From: Flavobacteriales bacterium
GTDB lineage: Bacteria > Bacteroidota > Bacteroidia > Flavobacteriales_F > PHOS-HE28
DNA length: 14,195 nt
Direction: 5' to 3'
Assembly (NCBI GenBank): GCA_016710685.1
Contig: JADJVC010000031.1
Span: forward strand, 1-14,195
Both the position numbers and the translations under genes were made by a program. Of the stretch, positions 1-6,918 are shown one piece after another; the stretch's first letter is position 1; every line of letters begins with the position of its first letter. Below the pieces are notes generated by a model. That model had not been told where the DNA came from. It worked only from the letters and a program-made list of their open reading frames with translations, and did not search any database.

Positions 1-20
1 CCGGCAATCAAATACATTAC

Positions 21-1071
21 TCACTGAGCATATCGAACTGACGGATGAGTGAAATAGGCGCGAACACGCTCGGGCGTACGCTGCAGGAATTCCATGAAAT
101 TGCGTGCGGCGCTCCAGAGGTCGTGCGTGGTGCGTTTGGGTTCCTGGCTGCGCAGTGCCGTCTTGAAATCCCGGTTCAGATACTCATCGGGATTGGCTTC
201 CGGCGTGTACGACGGCAGATAGAAGGCCTCAATCAAGTCAATACGCTCGGCAAGCCACGCCTTGACCTGTCGGGCGTGGTGCACGCGCAGGTTGTCAAGA
301 ATCAGAAAGACCTTGCGGCCCTCGGCTTCCTGGATCAATCGATCCATGAAGTCGATGAATCGATCGGTGTTGATGGCACCTTGGTGGAAGGCGAAGCGCA
401 CCAACCCCTGGTTGGTGACCGCCGAAATCATGGTGACGTGCGACCAGCGAGCCGCATGCGGCAGAATCGGGGTCTTGCCGGCCGGCGCGTAACCGCGCAC
501 CCACGCCGTGTCTTGCTTCACCGCAGTCTCGTCCGCCCAGTAGATTTCAGCGTTCTCGGCCTTCGCGCGCGCCTGAATGTGCGGGTACTTCGTTGCCAGC
601 CAGTGCTCGACATCCGCTGGCCGTTGTTCCAGCGCCCGCTTGATCGGACGTTGTGGCGTCATACCCCAGCGCTGAAGGTACAAACCGACCGTGCGAATCG
701 GCATATCGACCTTTGGTGACCTGTTGAATCAAGGCCTGAACCGCGCGACGACTCCACAGCGCGAAGGGCAACTGCAACTGGTCAGGGTTCTTCCCAACCA
801 CTTGATCACGCACGAACATCTCGTCGACTCCGGAGATCGAGCGCCCCTCGCCAAAACGACGGCCACGCTTTCCAGAATCAGGCGCCGCCGATCCGTCTGC
901 CGAGCCGACGTTGAATCGGCGCGCCCAACTGATTACCGTTCCAATATGCACGCCGACGATTTCCGCAATCTCGCGCCATGTTTTTCCGTGCTCCCGCCGC
1001 AAGCGATCAGCCTGCATGCGAAGAAGCCGGAGAGAATCATCAGAAAGCCTGCGAGCGTCGGGTTTATTCAT
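21..1071 (-). pseudogene. IS630-family transposase, frameshifted copy
   Basis: Read from 1071 downward, the first part is identical to residues 1-120 of the intact transposase at 2686-3735 (helix-turn-helix region, ending VTK). One extra A in the coding strand (CACCAAAGG here, CACCAAGG in the intact copy, near 712-714) then throws it out of frame. The original frame runs on in wrong sequence to 547. The correct frame resumes from the ATG at 704 (MPIRTVGLY) and keeps the whole DDE catalytic region to the stop at 21-23. Because the second copy is a single uninterrupted frame, this looks like a recent point insertion rather than programmed frameshifting. The short A3 run is also a poor slippery site. 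The product is probably inactive, although the intact copy could act on both elements. Confidence 0.88.
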
Positions 1072-1088
1072 GCCAGGATACTAGCATA

Positions 1089-1107
1089 TATTTGATTGCC
1101 GGGTTAA
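1089..1107. repeat. Terminal inverted repeat of IS630 element, copy 1
   Basis: A 19-bp end sequence, TTAACCCGGCAATCAAATA when read from 1107 downward. It matches both ends of the second copy exactly and is followed by TA at 1108-1109. Confidence 0.9.
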
Positions 1108-1191
1108 TAACTATATGTTCAAGCCGACGCCGGAACTGTCTCTTCGCTTGCTCTGGCTTTATGGCCGGCGCGGCTTAACATGGCGTTAGAT
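1108..1191 (+). repeat. attC site 1 (R'' box interrupted by IS copy 1)
   Basis: An attC in + orientation. It runs from TAACTATATG, directly at the IS end, through TTCAAGCCGACGCC and GGCCGGCGCGGCTTAACATG, to the R' box GTTAGAT at 1185-1191. The outer three or four bases of the R'' box were lost to the IS insertion. The central loop reads GGCTTTATGGCC instead of the usual GGCCGTATGGCC. The cassette it belonged to is gone or lies on the far side of the IS. Confidence 0.9.
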
Positions 1192-1569
1192 TTCATGAAA
1201 CCGCTTATGGCTGGATTGTGGGGTAGGTGAGTTGGTTTCCAATCTGGCCGCGTGTCAGCGCGCGGCAGGTACGGAGGAATTGGGGTTGTGAGCCGCGCGC
1301 TGGTTGATGGGCGGTTGCGGTTTGGTCGCCACCAGATGTCTGCAGAGAATGTATCGCGGGTGTTTCATTGGTGGGTTTGTGCTTTGGCGGCTGTTGCAGT
1401 TCGTGTTGTTGTGTTTTGGGCTTCGTTGGCCGCGTTGTCGCGCGGTTTCGGCGTGGGTTGGATCTGCGGAGCCATCCGCGCGGTGTGCGGGCGGTCGGAT
1501 CTTTGGCTCCTGGTTGTGGTCTGTTTCGTAAGCTCCTGTTTTTGTTCAGATCGGGCGGACTAACATGAA
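1192..1569 (+). other. ORF-less cassette, family B (copy 1)
   Basis: Cassette body between attC 1 and attC 2, homologous to the cassettes at 4737-5074 and 5955-6330. The sense strand is rich in G and T and poor in C and A. Two or three overlapping frames stay open for 66-103 codons. The 103-codon frame at 1252-1563 is matched by a similar frame in the 5955-6330 copy. In the 4737-5074 copy that frame is closed by a TGA just after the shared TTTCATTGGTG stretch. There is no clear ribosome site. The ends match each other: GTTAGATTTCATG at the 5' side and CATGAAATCTAAC at the 3' side. I read it as a non-coding or structural-RNA cassette, or a decayed gene, and do not call a protein. Confidence 0.6.
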
Positions 1570-1656
1570 ATCTAACTATGCATTCAAGCCGACGCCGGAA
1601 CTGTCTCTTCGCCTGCTCTGGCCGTATGGCCGGCGCGGCTTAATGCGGCGTTAGAC
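1570..1656 (+). repeat. attC site 2
   Basis: R'' box ATCTAAC at 1570-1576 and R' box GTTAGAC at 1650-1656. The inner arms are of the GCATT/AATGC subtype (TATGCATTCAAGCC pairing with GGCTTAATGCGGCG), with central palindrome GGCCGTATGGCC. Confidence 0.95.
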
Positions 1657-1658
1657 CC

Positions 1659-1664
1659 AAGGAG
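1659..1664 (+). promoter_or_regulatory. Ribosome binding site of the zinc-ribbon membrane protein
   Basis: AAGGAG, six bases before the ATG at 1671, and only a few bases inside the cassette boundary. It fixes the start codon. Confidence 0.75.
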
Positions 1665-1670
1665 AAATGA

Positions 1671-2096
1671 ATGGCACGATGTGCGAGCTGCAAAACGCCG
1701 ATTCTGTTTGGTGGGCGGAATTTTGCCGGTGTTCCGTATTGTTCCGTAAATTGTGAAGAAAAAGGAAAGCGGCTCGCACCTACGTCTGCCGAAGTCCGAG
1801 AGGGGGATGCATCGAGCCCCGTGAAGCCAATTTGGGTCGTTATCTGGGCGCTATTGGCAGTTTCCGCTTCAGTCATCAATTTCGGTGTTGACATGGCCGG
1901 ATGGAAAGAGGGTGCCACTCCTCAAAACGCGCTGTCGGCGTCGCTGGCTTATGCGTTGTCCCCATATTTTTTCGCGGGTGTATGCCTTGGGTGGAAGAAG
2001 TATCGGAACCTACATAGTTTCTTCAAATTTGCAGCCATTATTTCAATCGCTTTGGTGTTCGCTGGTATTGGCAACATTGCAACGCCTCCAACTTGA
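1671..2096 (+). CDS. Zinc-ribbon membrane protein, hypothetical
   Basis: A 141-residue cassette gene of unknown function. The N-terminus has two cysteine pairs, C4-x2-C7 and C24-x3-C28, the layout of a small zinc ribbon. A hydrophilic linker (about residues 29-50) leads to three likely membrane segments: about 53-73 (PIWVVIWALLAVSASVINFG), 86-107, and 117-136 (FKFAAIISIALVFAGIGNIA). The zinc-binding head probably sits in the cytoplasm, which is inference. The start is set by AAGGAG six bases upstream. The TGA stop lies about 65 bp before the attC. This is the only convincing coding cassette in the segment between the two IS copies, and it points the opposite way to all coding cassettes after 3761. 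No specific function can be assigned. Confidence 0.82.
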   Translation: MARCASCKTPILFGGRNFAGVPYCSVNCEEKGKRLAPTSAEVREGDASSPVKPIWVVIWALLAVSASVINFGVDMAGWKEGATPQNALSASLAYALSPYFFAGVCLGWKKYRNLHSFFKFAAIISIALVFAGIGNIATPPT

Positions 2097-2161
2097 AAGT
2101 GAATCAAGGAGGGGCTGGGGGACGCGGCATCCAATTGTTGGTACTGAATTTTGGCGCACGG

Positions 2162-2248
2162 GTCTAACTATATGTTCAAGCCGACGCCGGAACTGTCTCT
2201 TCGCTTGCTCTGGCCGTATGGCCGGCGCGGCTTAACATGGCGTTAGAT
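2162..2248 (+). repeat. attC site 3
   Basis: R'' box GTCTAAC at 2162-2168 and R' box GTTAGAT at 2242-2248. Inner arms ATGTT/AACAT (TATATGTTCAAGCC with GGCTTAACATGGCG). It belongs to the zinc-ribbon protein cassette. Confidence 0.95.
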
Positions 2249-2565
2249 TTTGTTCCGGGCCAAGAGCTGCGTCGGGTGTCGTCTGGTTGGTGCAGAAAAG
2301 CAAAGCGATTGAGGTCTGCTCGTTGTAGTTGAAGCCGAATGGGCTAGATATTCGTAGAATCCCGAAAAGATTCGGGTGGCCTTTCGCGTAGTTGCTTGAG
2401 AAGCGGTGTAGGCTCCGGGTAGTGGGAAGGAAAGCAACAGCTGTCGTATTTGTGCCAGAGCAAAGATCAGGAGCAGAGCCTCGTGAACGTGCAAAGCATT
2501 GAAAGCAGAGCAAATGCCAGAACTTTGTGCTCGTGTTCCCGCCAGCTTCTGTTCTCGGCATCAAA
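2249..2565 (+). other. ORF-less cassette related to families A and C
   Basis: Cassette body between attC 3 and attC 4. Its 3' half (about 2450-2520) carries the recurring element CAGGAGCAGAGCCTCGTGAA...GCATTGAAAGCA, also found in the cassettes at 3834-4199, 4287-4649, 6418-6831, 6919-7286, 13262-13675 and 13763-14132. The 5' part is unlike them. A 67-codon frame from 2450 runs straight through the attC into the IS and is not a credible gene. The terminal repeats are GTTAGATTTTG and CAAAATCTAAC. Confidence 0.6.
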
Positions 2566-2649
2566 ATCTAACTATGCATTCAAGCCGACGCCGGAACTGT
2601 CTCTTCGCCTGCTCTGGCCGTATGGCCGGCGCGGCTTAATGCGGCGTTA
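2566..2649 (+). repeat. attC site 4 (R' box interrupted by IS copy 2)
   Basis: R'' box ATCTAAC at 2566-2572, inner arms of the GCATT/AATGC subtype. It ends ...GGCGTTA at 2649, where the IS begins. The R' box kept only GTTA, so the IS used the TA inside this recombination box. Confidence 0.93.
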
Positions 2650-2668
2650 TTAACCCGGCAATCAAATA
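2650..2668. repeat. Left terminal inverted repeat of IS630 element, copy 2
   Basis: TTAACCCGGCAATCAAATA, directly preceded by the target TA. Exact complement of 3742-3760. Confidence 0.93.
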
Positions 2669-2685
2669 TATGCTAGTATCCTGGC

Positions 2686-3735
2686 ATGAATAAACCCGAC
2701 GCTCGCAGGCTTTCTGATGATTCTCTCCGGCTTCTTCGCATGCAGGCTGATCGCTTGCGGCGGGAGCACGGAAAAACATGGCGCGAGATTGCGGAAATCG
2801 TCGGCGTGCATATTGGAACGGTAATCAGTTGGGCGCGCCGATTCAACGTCGGCTCGGCAGACGGATCGGCGGCGCCTGATTCTGGAAAGCGTGGCCGTCG
2901 TTTTGGCGAGGGGCGCTCGATCTCCGGAGTCGACGAGATGTTCGTGCGTGATCAAGTGGTTGGGAAGAACCCTGACCAGTTGCAGTTGCCCTTCGCGCTG
3001 TGGAGTCGTCGCGCGGTTCAGGCCTTGATTCAACAGGTCACCAAGGTCGATATGCCGATTCGCACGGTCGGTTTGTACCTTCAGCGCTGGGGTATGACGC
3101 CACAACGTCCGATCAAGCGGGCGCTGGAACAACGGCCAGCGGATGTCGAGCACTGGCTGGCAACGAAGTACCCGCACATTCAGGCGCGCGCGAAGGCCGA
3201 GAACGCTGAAATCTACTGGGCGGACGAGACTGCGGTGAAGCAAGACACGGCGTGGGTGCGCGGTTACGCGCCGGCCGGCAAGACCCCGATTCTGCCGCAT
3301 GCGGCTCGCTGGTCGCACGTCACCATGATTTCGGCGGTCACCAACCAGGGGTTGGTGCGCTTCGCCTTCCACCAAGGTGCCATCAACACCGATCGATTCA
3401 TCGACTTCATGGATCGATTGATCCAGGAAGCCGAGGGCCGCAAGGTCTTTCTGATTCTTGACAACCTGCGCGTGCACCACGCCCGACAGGTCAAGGCGTG
3501 GCTTGCCGAGCGTATTGACTTGATTGAGGCCTTCTATCTGCCGTCGTACACGCCGGAAGCCAATCCCGATGAGTATCTGAACCGGGATTTCAAGACGGCA
3601 CTGCGCAGCCAGGAACCCAAACGCACCACGCACGACCTCTGGAGCGCCGCACGCAATTTCATGGAATTCCTGCAGCGTACGCCCGAGCGTGTTCGCGCCT
3701 ATTTCACTCATCCGTCAGTTCGATATGCTCAGTGA
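2686..3735 (+). CDS. IS630-family transposase
   Basis: A 349-residue DDE transposase that would cut and join the element at its inverted repeats with TA target choice. Residues about 11-55 (SDDSLRLLRMQ...TWREIAEIVGVHIGTVISWARRF) form a helix-turn-helix for binding the ends. The catalytic triad is visible as D180 (YWADETAVK), D259 (LILDNLRVHH) and E296 (YTPEANPDEYLNR). The last motif has PDE where many IS630 proteins have PIE. The length is normal for the family. The start ATG lies 36 bases inside the element with no obvious ribosome site, and AT-rich sequence at the end of the inverted repeat could hold the -10 of its promoter. The gene is intact, in contrast to the frameshifted copy at 21-1071. 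Confidence 0.95.
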   Translation: MNKPDARRLSDDSLRLLRMQADRLRREHGKTWREIAEIVGVHIGTVISWARRFNVGSADGSAAPDSGKRGRRFGEGRSISGVDEMFVRDQVVGKNPDQLQLPFALWSRRAVQALIQQVTKVDMPIRTVGLYLQRWGMTPQRPIKRALEQRPADVEHWLATKYPHIQARAKAENAEIYWADETAVKQDTAWVRGYAPAGKTPILPHAARWSHVTMISAVTNQGLVRFAFHQGAINTDRFIDFMDRLIQEAEGRKVFLILDNLRVHHARQVKAWLAERIDLIEAFYLPSYTPEANPDEYLNRDFKTALRSQEPKRTTHDLWSAARNFMEFLQRTPERVRAYFTHPSVRYAQ

Positions 3736-3741
3736 GTAATG

Positions 3742-3760
3742 TATTTGATTGCCGGGTTAA
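3742..3760. repeat. Right terminal inverted repeat of IS630 element, copy 2
   Basis: Exact complement of 2650-2668, followed by TA at 3761-3762. Confidence 0.93.
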
Positions 3761-3833
3761 TAAGCCGCGCCGGCCATACGGCCAGGGCAAGCGAAGAGAC
3801 AGTTCCGGCGTCGGCTTGAACATATAGTTAGCC
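3761..3833 (-). repeat. attC site 5 (truncated by IS copy 2), first in - orientation
   Basis: Begins TAAGCCGCGCCGGCCATACGG right at the IS end and ends with GTTAGCC at 3827-3833, the complement of the R'' box. The R' box and the adjoining CATGT arm are missing. From here on every attC reads on the - strand. Confidence 0.92.
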
Positions 3834-4199
3834 TTTGCTCTGACAAGCATGATTTGCCGGGGAATGACGCACGAAAAGCTCACAAATGCTCTTGCTTTCA
3901 AGGCTTTGCACATACACCGGCTGTTGCTCCTGGCTCTTGCTCTTCAAACCCAGTGCTCTAAATGGCTCTCCACCACATCAGCACAACACTTTCACCGCTC
4001 TTCCAAGAAGCCTACATCAAGCCAGACGCAATTTCGGCGACAAGCCAACCTACTCGGCTCTTCCCACACGAACTGCTCTTCATTGGCTTTTGCACTTCAA
4101 AACACAAATACCAATGACCAGATCGCTTTTGCTCCTTCAGCCCGCGCAAACCACAAACCGGCGCCCAAACCACAAAGCAAAGCTGAGCCACAAAACAAA
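3834..4199 (-). other. ORF-less cassette, family A (copy 1)
   Basis: About 366 bp, closely similar over its full length to the cassettes at 4287-4649, 6919-7286 and 13763-14132. On the sense (-) strand it is G-rich and C-poor. It holds the recurring element near 3894-3950. Open frames on the + strand are antisense to the cassette and reflect base composition. The short - strand frames run into the attC and differ between copies. The terminal repeats are GTTAGCCTTTG and CAAAGGCTAAC. I see no ribosome site or recognisable protein. A structured RNA is possible, but this is inference. Confidence 0.65.
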
Positions 4200-4286
4200 G
4201 GCTAACGCCATGTTAAGCCGCGCCGGCCATACGGCCAGAGCAAGCGAAGAGACAGTTCCGGCGTCGGCTTGAACATATAGTTAGCC
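4200..4286 (-). repeat. attC site 6
   Basis: GGCTAAC at 4200-4206 (R' complement) and GTTAGCC at 4280-4286 (R'' complement). ATGTT/AACAT arms, central palindrome intact. Confidence 0.95.
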
Positions 4287-4649
4287 TTTGCTCTGAGTGC
4301 CTGATTTGCAGGGAACGACGCACGAAAAGCTCACAAATGCTTTTGCTTTCAAGGCTTTGCACATTCACCGGCTGTTGCTCCTGGCTCTTGCCCTTCAAAC
4401 CCAGTGCTCTCAATGGCTCTCCACCACGTCAGCACAACACTTTCACCGCTCTTCCAAGAAGCCTACATCAAGCCAGACGCAATTCCGCGACAAGCCAACC
4501 TACTCGGCTCTTCCCACACGAACTGTTCTTCATTGGCTTTTGCACTTCAAAACACAAATACCAACGACCCGATCGCTTTTGCTCTTTCAGCCCGCCCAAA
4601 CCAGAAACCGACGCCCAAACCACAAAGCAAAGCTGAGCCACAAAACAAA
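4287..4649 (-). other. ORF-less cassette, family A (copy 2)
   Basis: Tandem neighbour and near duplicate of the cassette at 3834-4199, with a short difference near its 3' end (around 4292-4312). It contains the recurring element near 4347-4400. A 66-codon - strand frame (4213-4413) has a segment KSQEQQPVNVQSLESKSIC, which resembles one in the 13689-13907 frame. However, it reads through the attC and has no start signal, so I do not call it a gene. Confidence 0.65.
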
Positions 4650-4736
4650 GGCTAACGCCATGTTAAGCCGCGCCGGCCGTACGGCCAGAGCAAGCGAAGA
4701 GACAGTTCCGGCGTCGGCTTGAACATATAGTTAGAT
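4650..4736 (-). repeat. attC site 7
   Basis: GGCTAAC at 4650-4656 and GTTAGAT at 4730-4736. Central palindrome GGCCGTACGGCC. It belongs to the family B cassette that follows. Confidence 0.95.
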
Positions 4737-5074
4737 TTCATCCTTTTCTCTGGCGATGTGAGCTAAAACAGGAGCTTACGCAACGGACCGCAACCAGGAC
4801 TTGATGGTCCGACCGCCCGCCAACCCGCGCGTACAACCCCGGCAGACCCACTCACCCAGTTGACCGCGCGAACAATGCGGCCAACGAAGCCTACGACCCA
4901 ATCACACCGGCTACAACAGCAAGCAAAGCGCGCACTCACCAATGAAACGCCTGCGACCAACTTTCTGCAGCCATCTGGTGGCGACCAAGGTCCGACCGCC
5001 GATCAACCCCTGCAATGCGGCCCGATCACGACGGACCCAGCCTGAAAATTTCTAGCCCAACAACAACACATGAA
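4737..5074 (-). other. ORF-less cassette, family B (copy 2, diverged)
   Basis: Aligns with 1192-1569 and 5955-6330, for example over the shared GGTCGCCACCAGATG and TTTCATTGGTG stretches. It has many substitutions and small length changes, and the frame open in the other two copies is stopped here. A 65-codon frame remains (4763-4960) without a ribosome site. The terminal repeats are GTTAGATTTCAT and ATGAAATCTAAC. The survival of sequence similarity without a shared frame argues against a protein product. Confidence 0.6.
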
Positions 5075-5161
5075 ATCTAACGCCATGTTAAGCCGCGCCG
5101 GCCATACGGCCAGAGCAGGCGAAGAGACAGTTCCGGCGTCGGCTTGAACATATAGTTAGCC
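5075..5161 (-). repeat. attC site 8
   Basis: ATCTAAC at 5075-5081 and GTTAGCC at 5155-5161. The R'' box supplies the TAA stop of the gene at 5156-5779. Confidence 0.95.
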
Positions 5162-5779
5162 TTCAGCGCGATTGCGTGAAACTACAGAAAACCTCAAATC
5201 GACGTGGGCAGGCCGGCTCGCAGTTCCTGCCTTCCGATAGATTGCGACCCGATCAAGCTGCCCTTCAACCGCCGCCGACTCAATTCCCCTCAAAAGGTCT
5301 GCCACATTCGGAATATCCCCGTCACACCTTACGCGAAATGTTGCGGCTACAGCCTTGTCGCTGTGACCAACAAAAGAACAGCCCTTCCCTTCGACCTCCC
5401 GTTCGACGACCGACATAAATACCGAGCGATCACCGTCCATCAAGGGTCTGAGGACCCGTTCCCATTGAACGGCATCTTGCACTTGTGCTTTCAATATGAA
5501 CGAGTCCGCAGCAACGCCGTTTGCTACCACTGTTCCGTCAGAGATGACAATGGAAGACTCAAGAGCATTAAGGACCAATTCTGGGTCTGATGCGGTTCCA
5601 ACCATCATCACCGCGCCCTTGCTGAAGTACAAACCATCGACTTGGCCGTTTGTATTTGCGCGAACAAGTGCTGCCACTAAGGCCGCGATCGGCAAAGGCT
5701 CCGGCGCAGGCTCAGCGCACAGGACGCTGCTGGAAACCACCATTGCAAGAGGTGAAAGCAATACCAAGATCTTCCGCAT
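5156..5779 (-). CDS. Exported protein, hypothetical
   Basis: A 207-residue protein of unknown function with a Sec signal peptide. It has K3 and a hydrophobic core at about residues 4-20 (ILVLLSPLAMVVSSSVLC), and cleavage is likely at VLCA-EP near residue 22. The mature part is mostly alternating hydrophobic segments, with an acidic mid-region. It has two cysteines (KGCSF and VRCDG) that could form a disulfide in the periplasm. I do not recognise a family. The start ATG has only a weak purine stretch (GAGAG) upstream. The stop TAA is the TAA of the attC R'' box GGCTAAC, so the gene ends exactly where the recombination site begins. It is the only gene in its cassette. Confidence 0.75.
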   Translation of the reverse strand: MRKILVLLSPLAMVVSSSVLCAEPAPEPLPIAALVAALVRANTNGQVDGLYFSKGAVMMVGTASDPELVLNALESSIVISDGTVVANGVAADSFILKAQVQDAVQWERVLRPLMDGDRSVFMSVVEREVEGKGCSFVGHSDKAVAATFRVRCDGDIPNVADLLRGIESAAVEGQLDRVAIYRKAGTASRPAHVDLRFSVVSRNRAEG

Positions 5780-5867
5780 CGTTTACTCTCAATTGTGAAC
5801 TGCAAGCATCTGAGCGAGAGGAAGGTGGAAAAGTTCCCGAACGTAACGCGACTGGTGGTGACATGAA

Positions 5868-5954
5868 GCCTAACGCCGCATTAAGCCGCGCCGGCCATAC
5901 GGCCAGAACAAGCGAAGAGACAGTTCCGGCGTCGGCTTGAATGCATAGTTAGAT
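5868..5954 (-). repeat. attC site 9
   Basis: GCCTAAC at 5868-5874 and GTTAGAT at 5948-5954. GCATT/AATGC arm subtype. Belongs to the family B cassette at 5955-6330. Confidence 0.95.
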
Positions 5955-6330
5955 TTCATGTTAGTCCGCCCGATCTGAACAAAAACAGGAGCTTACGCAA
6001 CAGACCACAACCAGAACTCGAAGGTTCGACCGCCCGCATACCGCGCGGATGGCTCCGCAGATCCAACCCGCACCGAAACCGCGCGACAACGCGGCCAACG
6101 AAGCCCAAAACACAACAACACGAACCACAACAGCCGCCAAAGCACATTTCCACCAATGAAACGCCTGCGACCTACTCTCTGCAGCCATCTGGTAGCGACC
6201 AAACCGCAACCGCCCATCAACCAGCGCGCGGCTCACAACCACAACCCACCATACCAGCCGCGCGCTGACACGCGGCCAGACTGGAAAAGGCAAACCTATC
6301 CGACAACCCAGCCATAAGCGCTTTCATGAA
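5955..6330 (-). other. ORF-less cassette, family B (copy 3)
   Basis: Close homologue of the + oriented cassette at 1192-1569, including the same 13-nt terminal repeat GTTAGATTTCATG. A 110-codon - strand frame (5961-6293) resembles the 103-codon frame of that copy over its last 80 or so residues (RALVDGRLRFGR...FVSSCFCSDRAD type). That frame would give a Trp/Val/Cys-rich hydrophobic protein, has no ribosome site and is broken in the third copy. Two other frames are open too, as expected from G/T-rich sense sequence. A small membrane peptide cannot be excluded. Confidence 0.6.
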
Positions 6331-6417
6331 ATCTAACGCCATGTTAAGCCGCGCCGGCCATAAAGCCAGAGCAAGCGAAGAGACAGTTCCGGCGTCGGCT
6401 TGAACATATAGTTAGCT
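6331..6417 (-). repeat. attC site 10
   Basis: ATCTAAC at 6331-6337 and GTTAGCT at 6411-6417. The central loop is altered to GGCCATAAAGCC, which weakens the inner palindrome. Belongs to the family C cassette. Confidence 0.95.
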
Positions 6418-6831
6418 TTCGCTCCTGATCAAAGAAGAACCCGAAGACCAAAACCGAACGCACCTACAAATACACCTGCTTTCAATGCCTTGCCAGCATT
6501 TCGTGAGGCTGCTCTTGATCTTTGAGCCAACCGATGCAGCTACTCTACCCGCCCTTCATCCCCGAAAAGCGAAACCAGACTGCCCTTCAAAAGCACCCGA
6601 CAAGCACAACGTTCAACACCCATCGGATTTACCACCACCAATACAACTCGGCTCTTCAACAACACAGCCATTTCAATAGACCAGAATTCTATGGCTTTTC
6701 AATACCTTGCGCACTTCACGAGCTTTGCTCTGCTCTTCAACAAACTACCCGCATTGAGCTTCCGCAACATCGACCAACACAAAGCAGCAGCAACCGATTG
6801 GCAGCAAGGCCGACAAAGGGCTCGGAACGAA
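6418..6831 (-). other. ORF-less cassette, family C (copy 1)
   Basis: About 414 bp and homologous to 13262-13675 with scattered substitutions. It contains the recurring element twice: near 6480-6527 (sense AAGATCAAGAGCAGC...GGCATTGAAAGC) and near 6693-6741 (sense GTTGAAGAGCAGAGC...GGTATTGAAAAGC). The family is therefore itself built from an internal repeat. No - strand frame of note is present. The + strand frame at 6522-6848 is antisense. The terminal repeats are GTTAGCTTTCG and CGAAAGCTAAC. Confidence 0.62.
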
Positions 6832-6918
6832 AGCTAACGCCATGTTAAGCCGCGCCGGCCATACGGCCAGAGCAAGCGAAGAGACAGTTCCGGCGTCGGC
6901 TTGAACATATAGTTAGCC
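6832..6918 (-). repeat. attC site 11
   Basis: AGCTAAC at 6832-6838 and GTTAGCC at 6912-6918. ATGTT/AACAT arms. Confidence 0.95.

Larger units (their letters stand above)
1..1107 (-). mobile_element. IS630-family insertion sequence, copy 1 (5 bp cut off by window edge)
   Basis: This is the same element as the one at 2650-3760 but inverted. Its transposase-proximal inverted repeat is at 1089-1107, reading TTAACCCGGCAATCAAATA on the - strand, and is followed by the target TA at 1108-1109. The other end begins at window base 1 inside its inverted repeat, with the first five bases (TTAAC) missing because the window starts there. It differs from copy 2 by one extra base near 712-714. The right-hand flank, TAACTATATG, is the start of an attC site, so the element interrupted the R'' box of that site. 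IS630 elements duplicate the dinucleotide TA on insertion. The left flank is outside the window, so the duplication cannot be confirmed here. Confidence 0.93.
2650..3760 (+). mobile_element. IS630-family insertion sequence, copy 2 (complete, 1111 bp)
   Basis: A complete element bounded by perfect 19-bp inverted repeats, TTAACCCGGCAATCAAATA at 2650-2668 and its complement at 3742-3760. It is flanked by TA at 2648-2649 and TA at 3761-3762, as expected for IS630 elements. It holds one transposase gene. The left flank is the R' end of a + oriented attC (GGCGTTA). The right flank is the inside of a - oriented attC (TAAGCCGCGCC). The two flanks do not rejoin into a normal attC, so the locus rearranged after insertion. 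It is inverted relative to the copy at 1-1107. Confidence 0.96.

Noticed and set aside
45..719. Long + strand open frame across IS copy 1 (and its 349-codon equivalent on the - strand at 2662-3711)
   Set aside because: It is the exact antisense of the transposase, has no family features, and results from GC-rich codon use.
547..1071. Programmed frameshift joining the two halves of the copy 1 transposase
   Set aside because: The other copy encodes the same protein in one frame, and the A3 run is not a typical slippery heptamer.
1..3760. Composite transposon made of the two IS copies and the three cassettes
   Set aside because: Flanking TA duplications cannot be compared because the left edge is outside the window. 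The flipped attC orientation and mismatched flanks are better explained by inversion.
3849..4722. Several + strand frames of 100-140 codons in the family A cassettes (also 6522-7292 and 13778-14138)
   Set aside because: They are antisense to cassette direction, low in complexity (Ser/Thr/Pro/Asn/Gln rich), and arise from G-poor sequence. No ribosome sites, and frames shift between copies.
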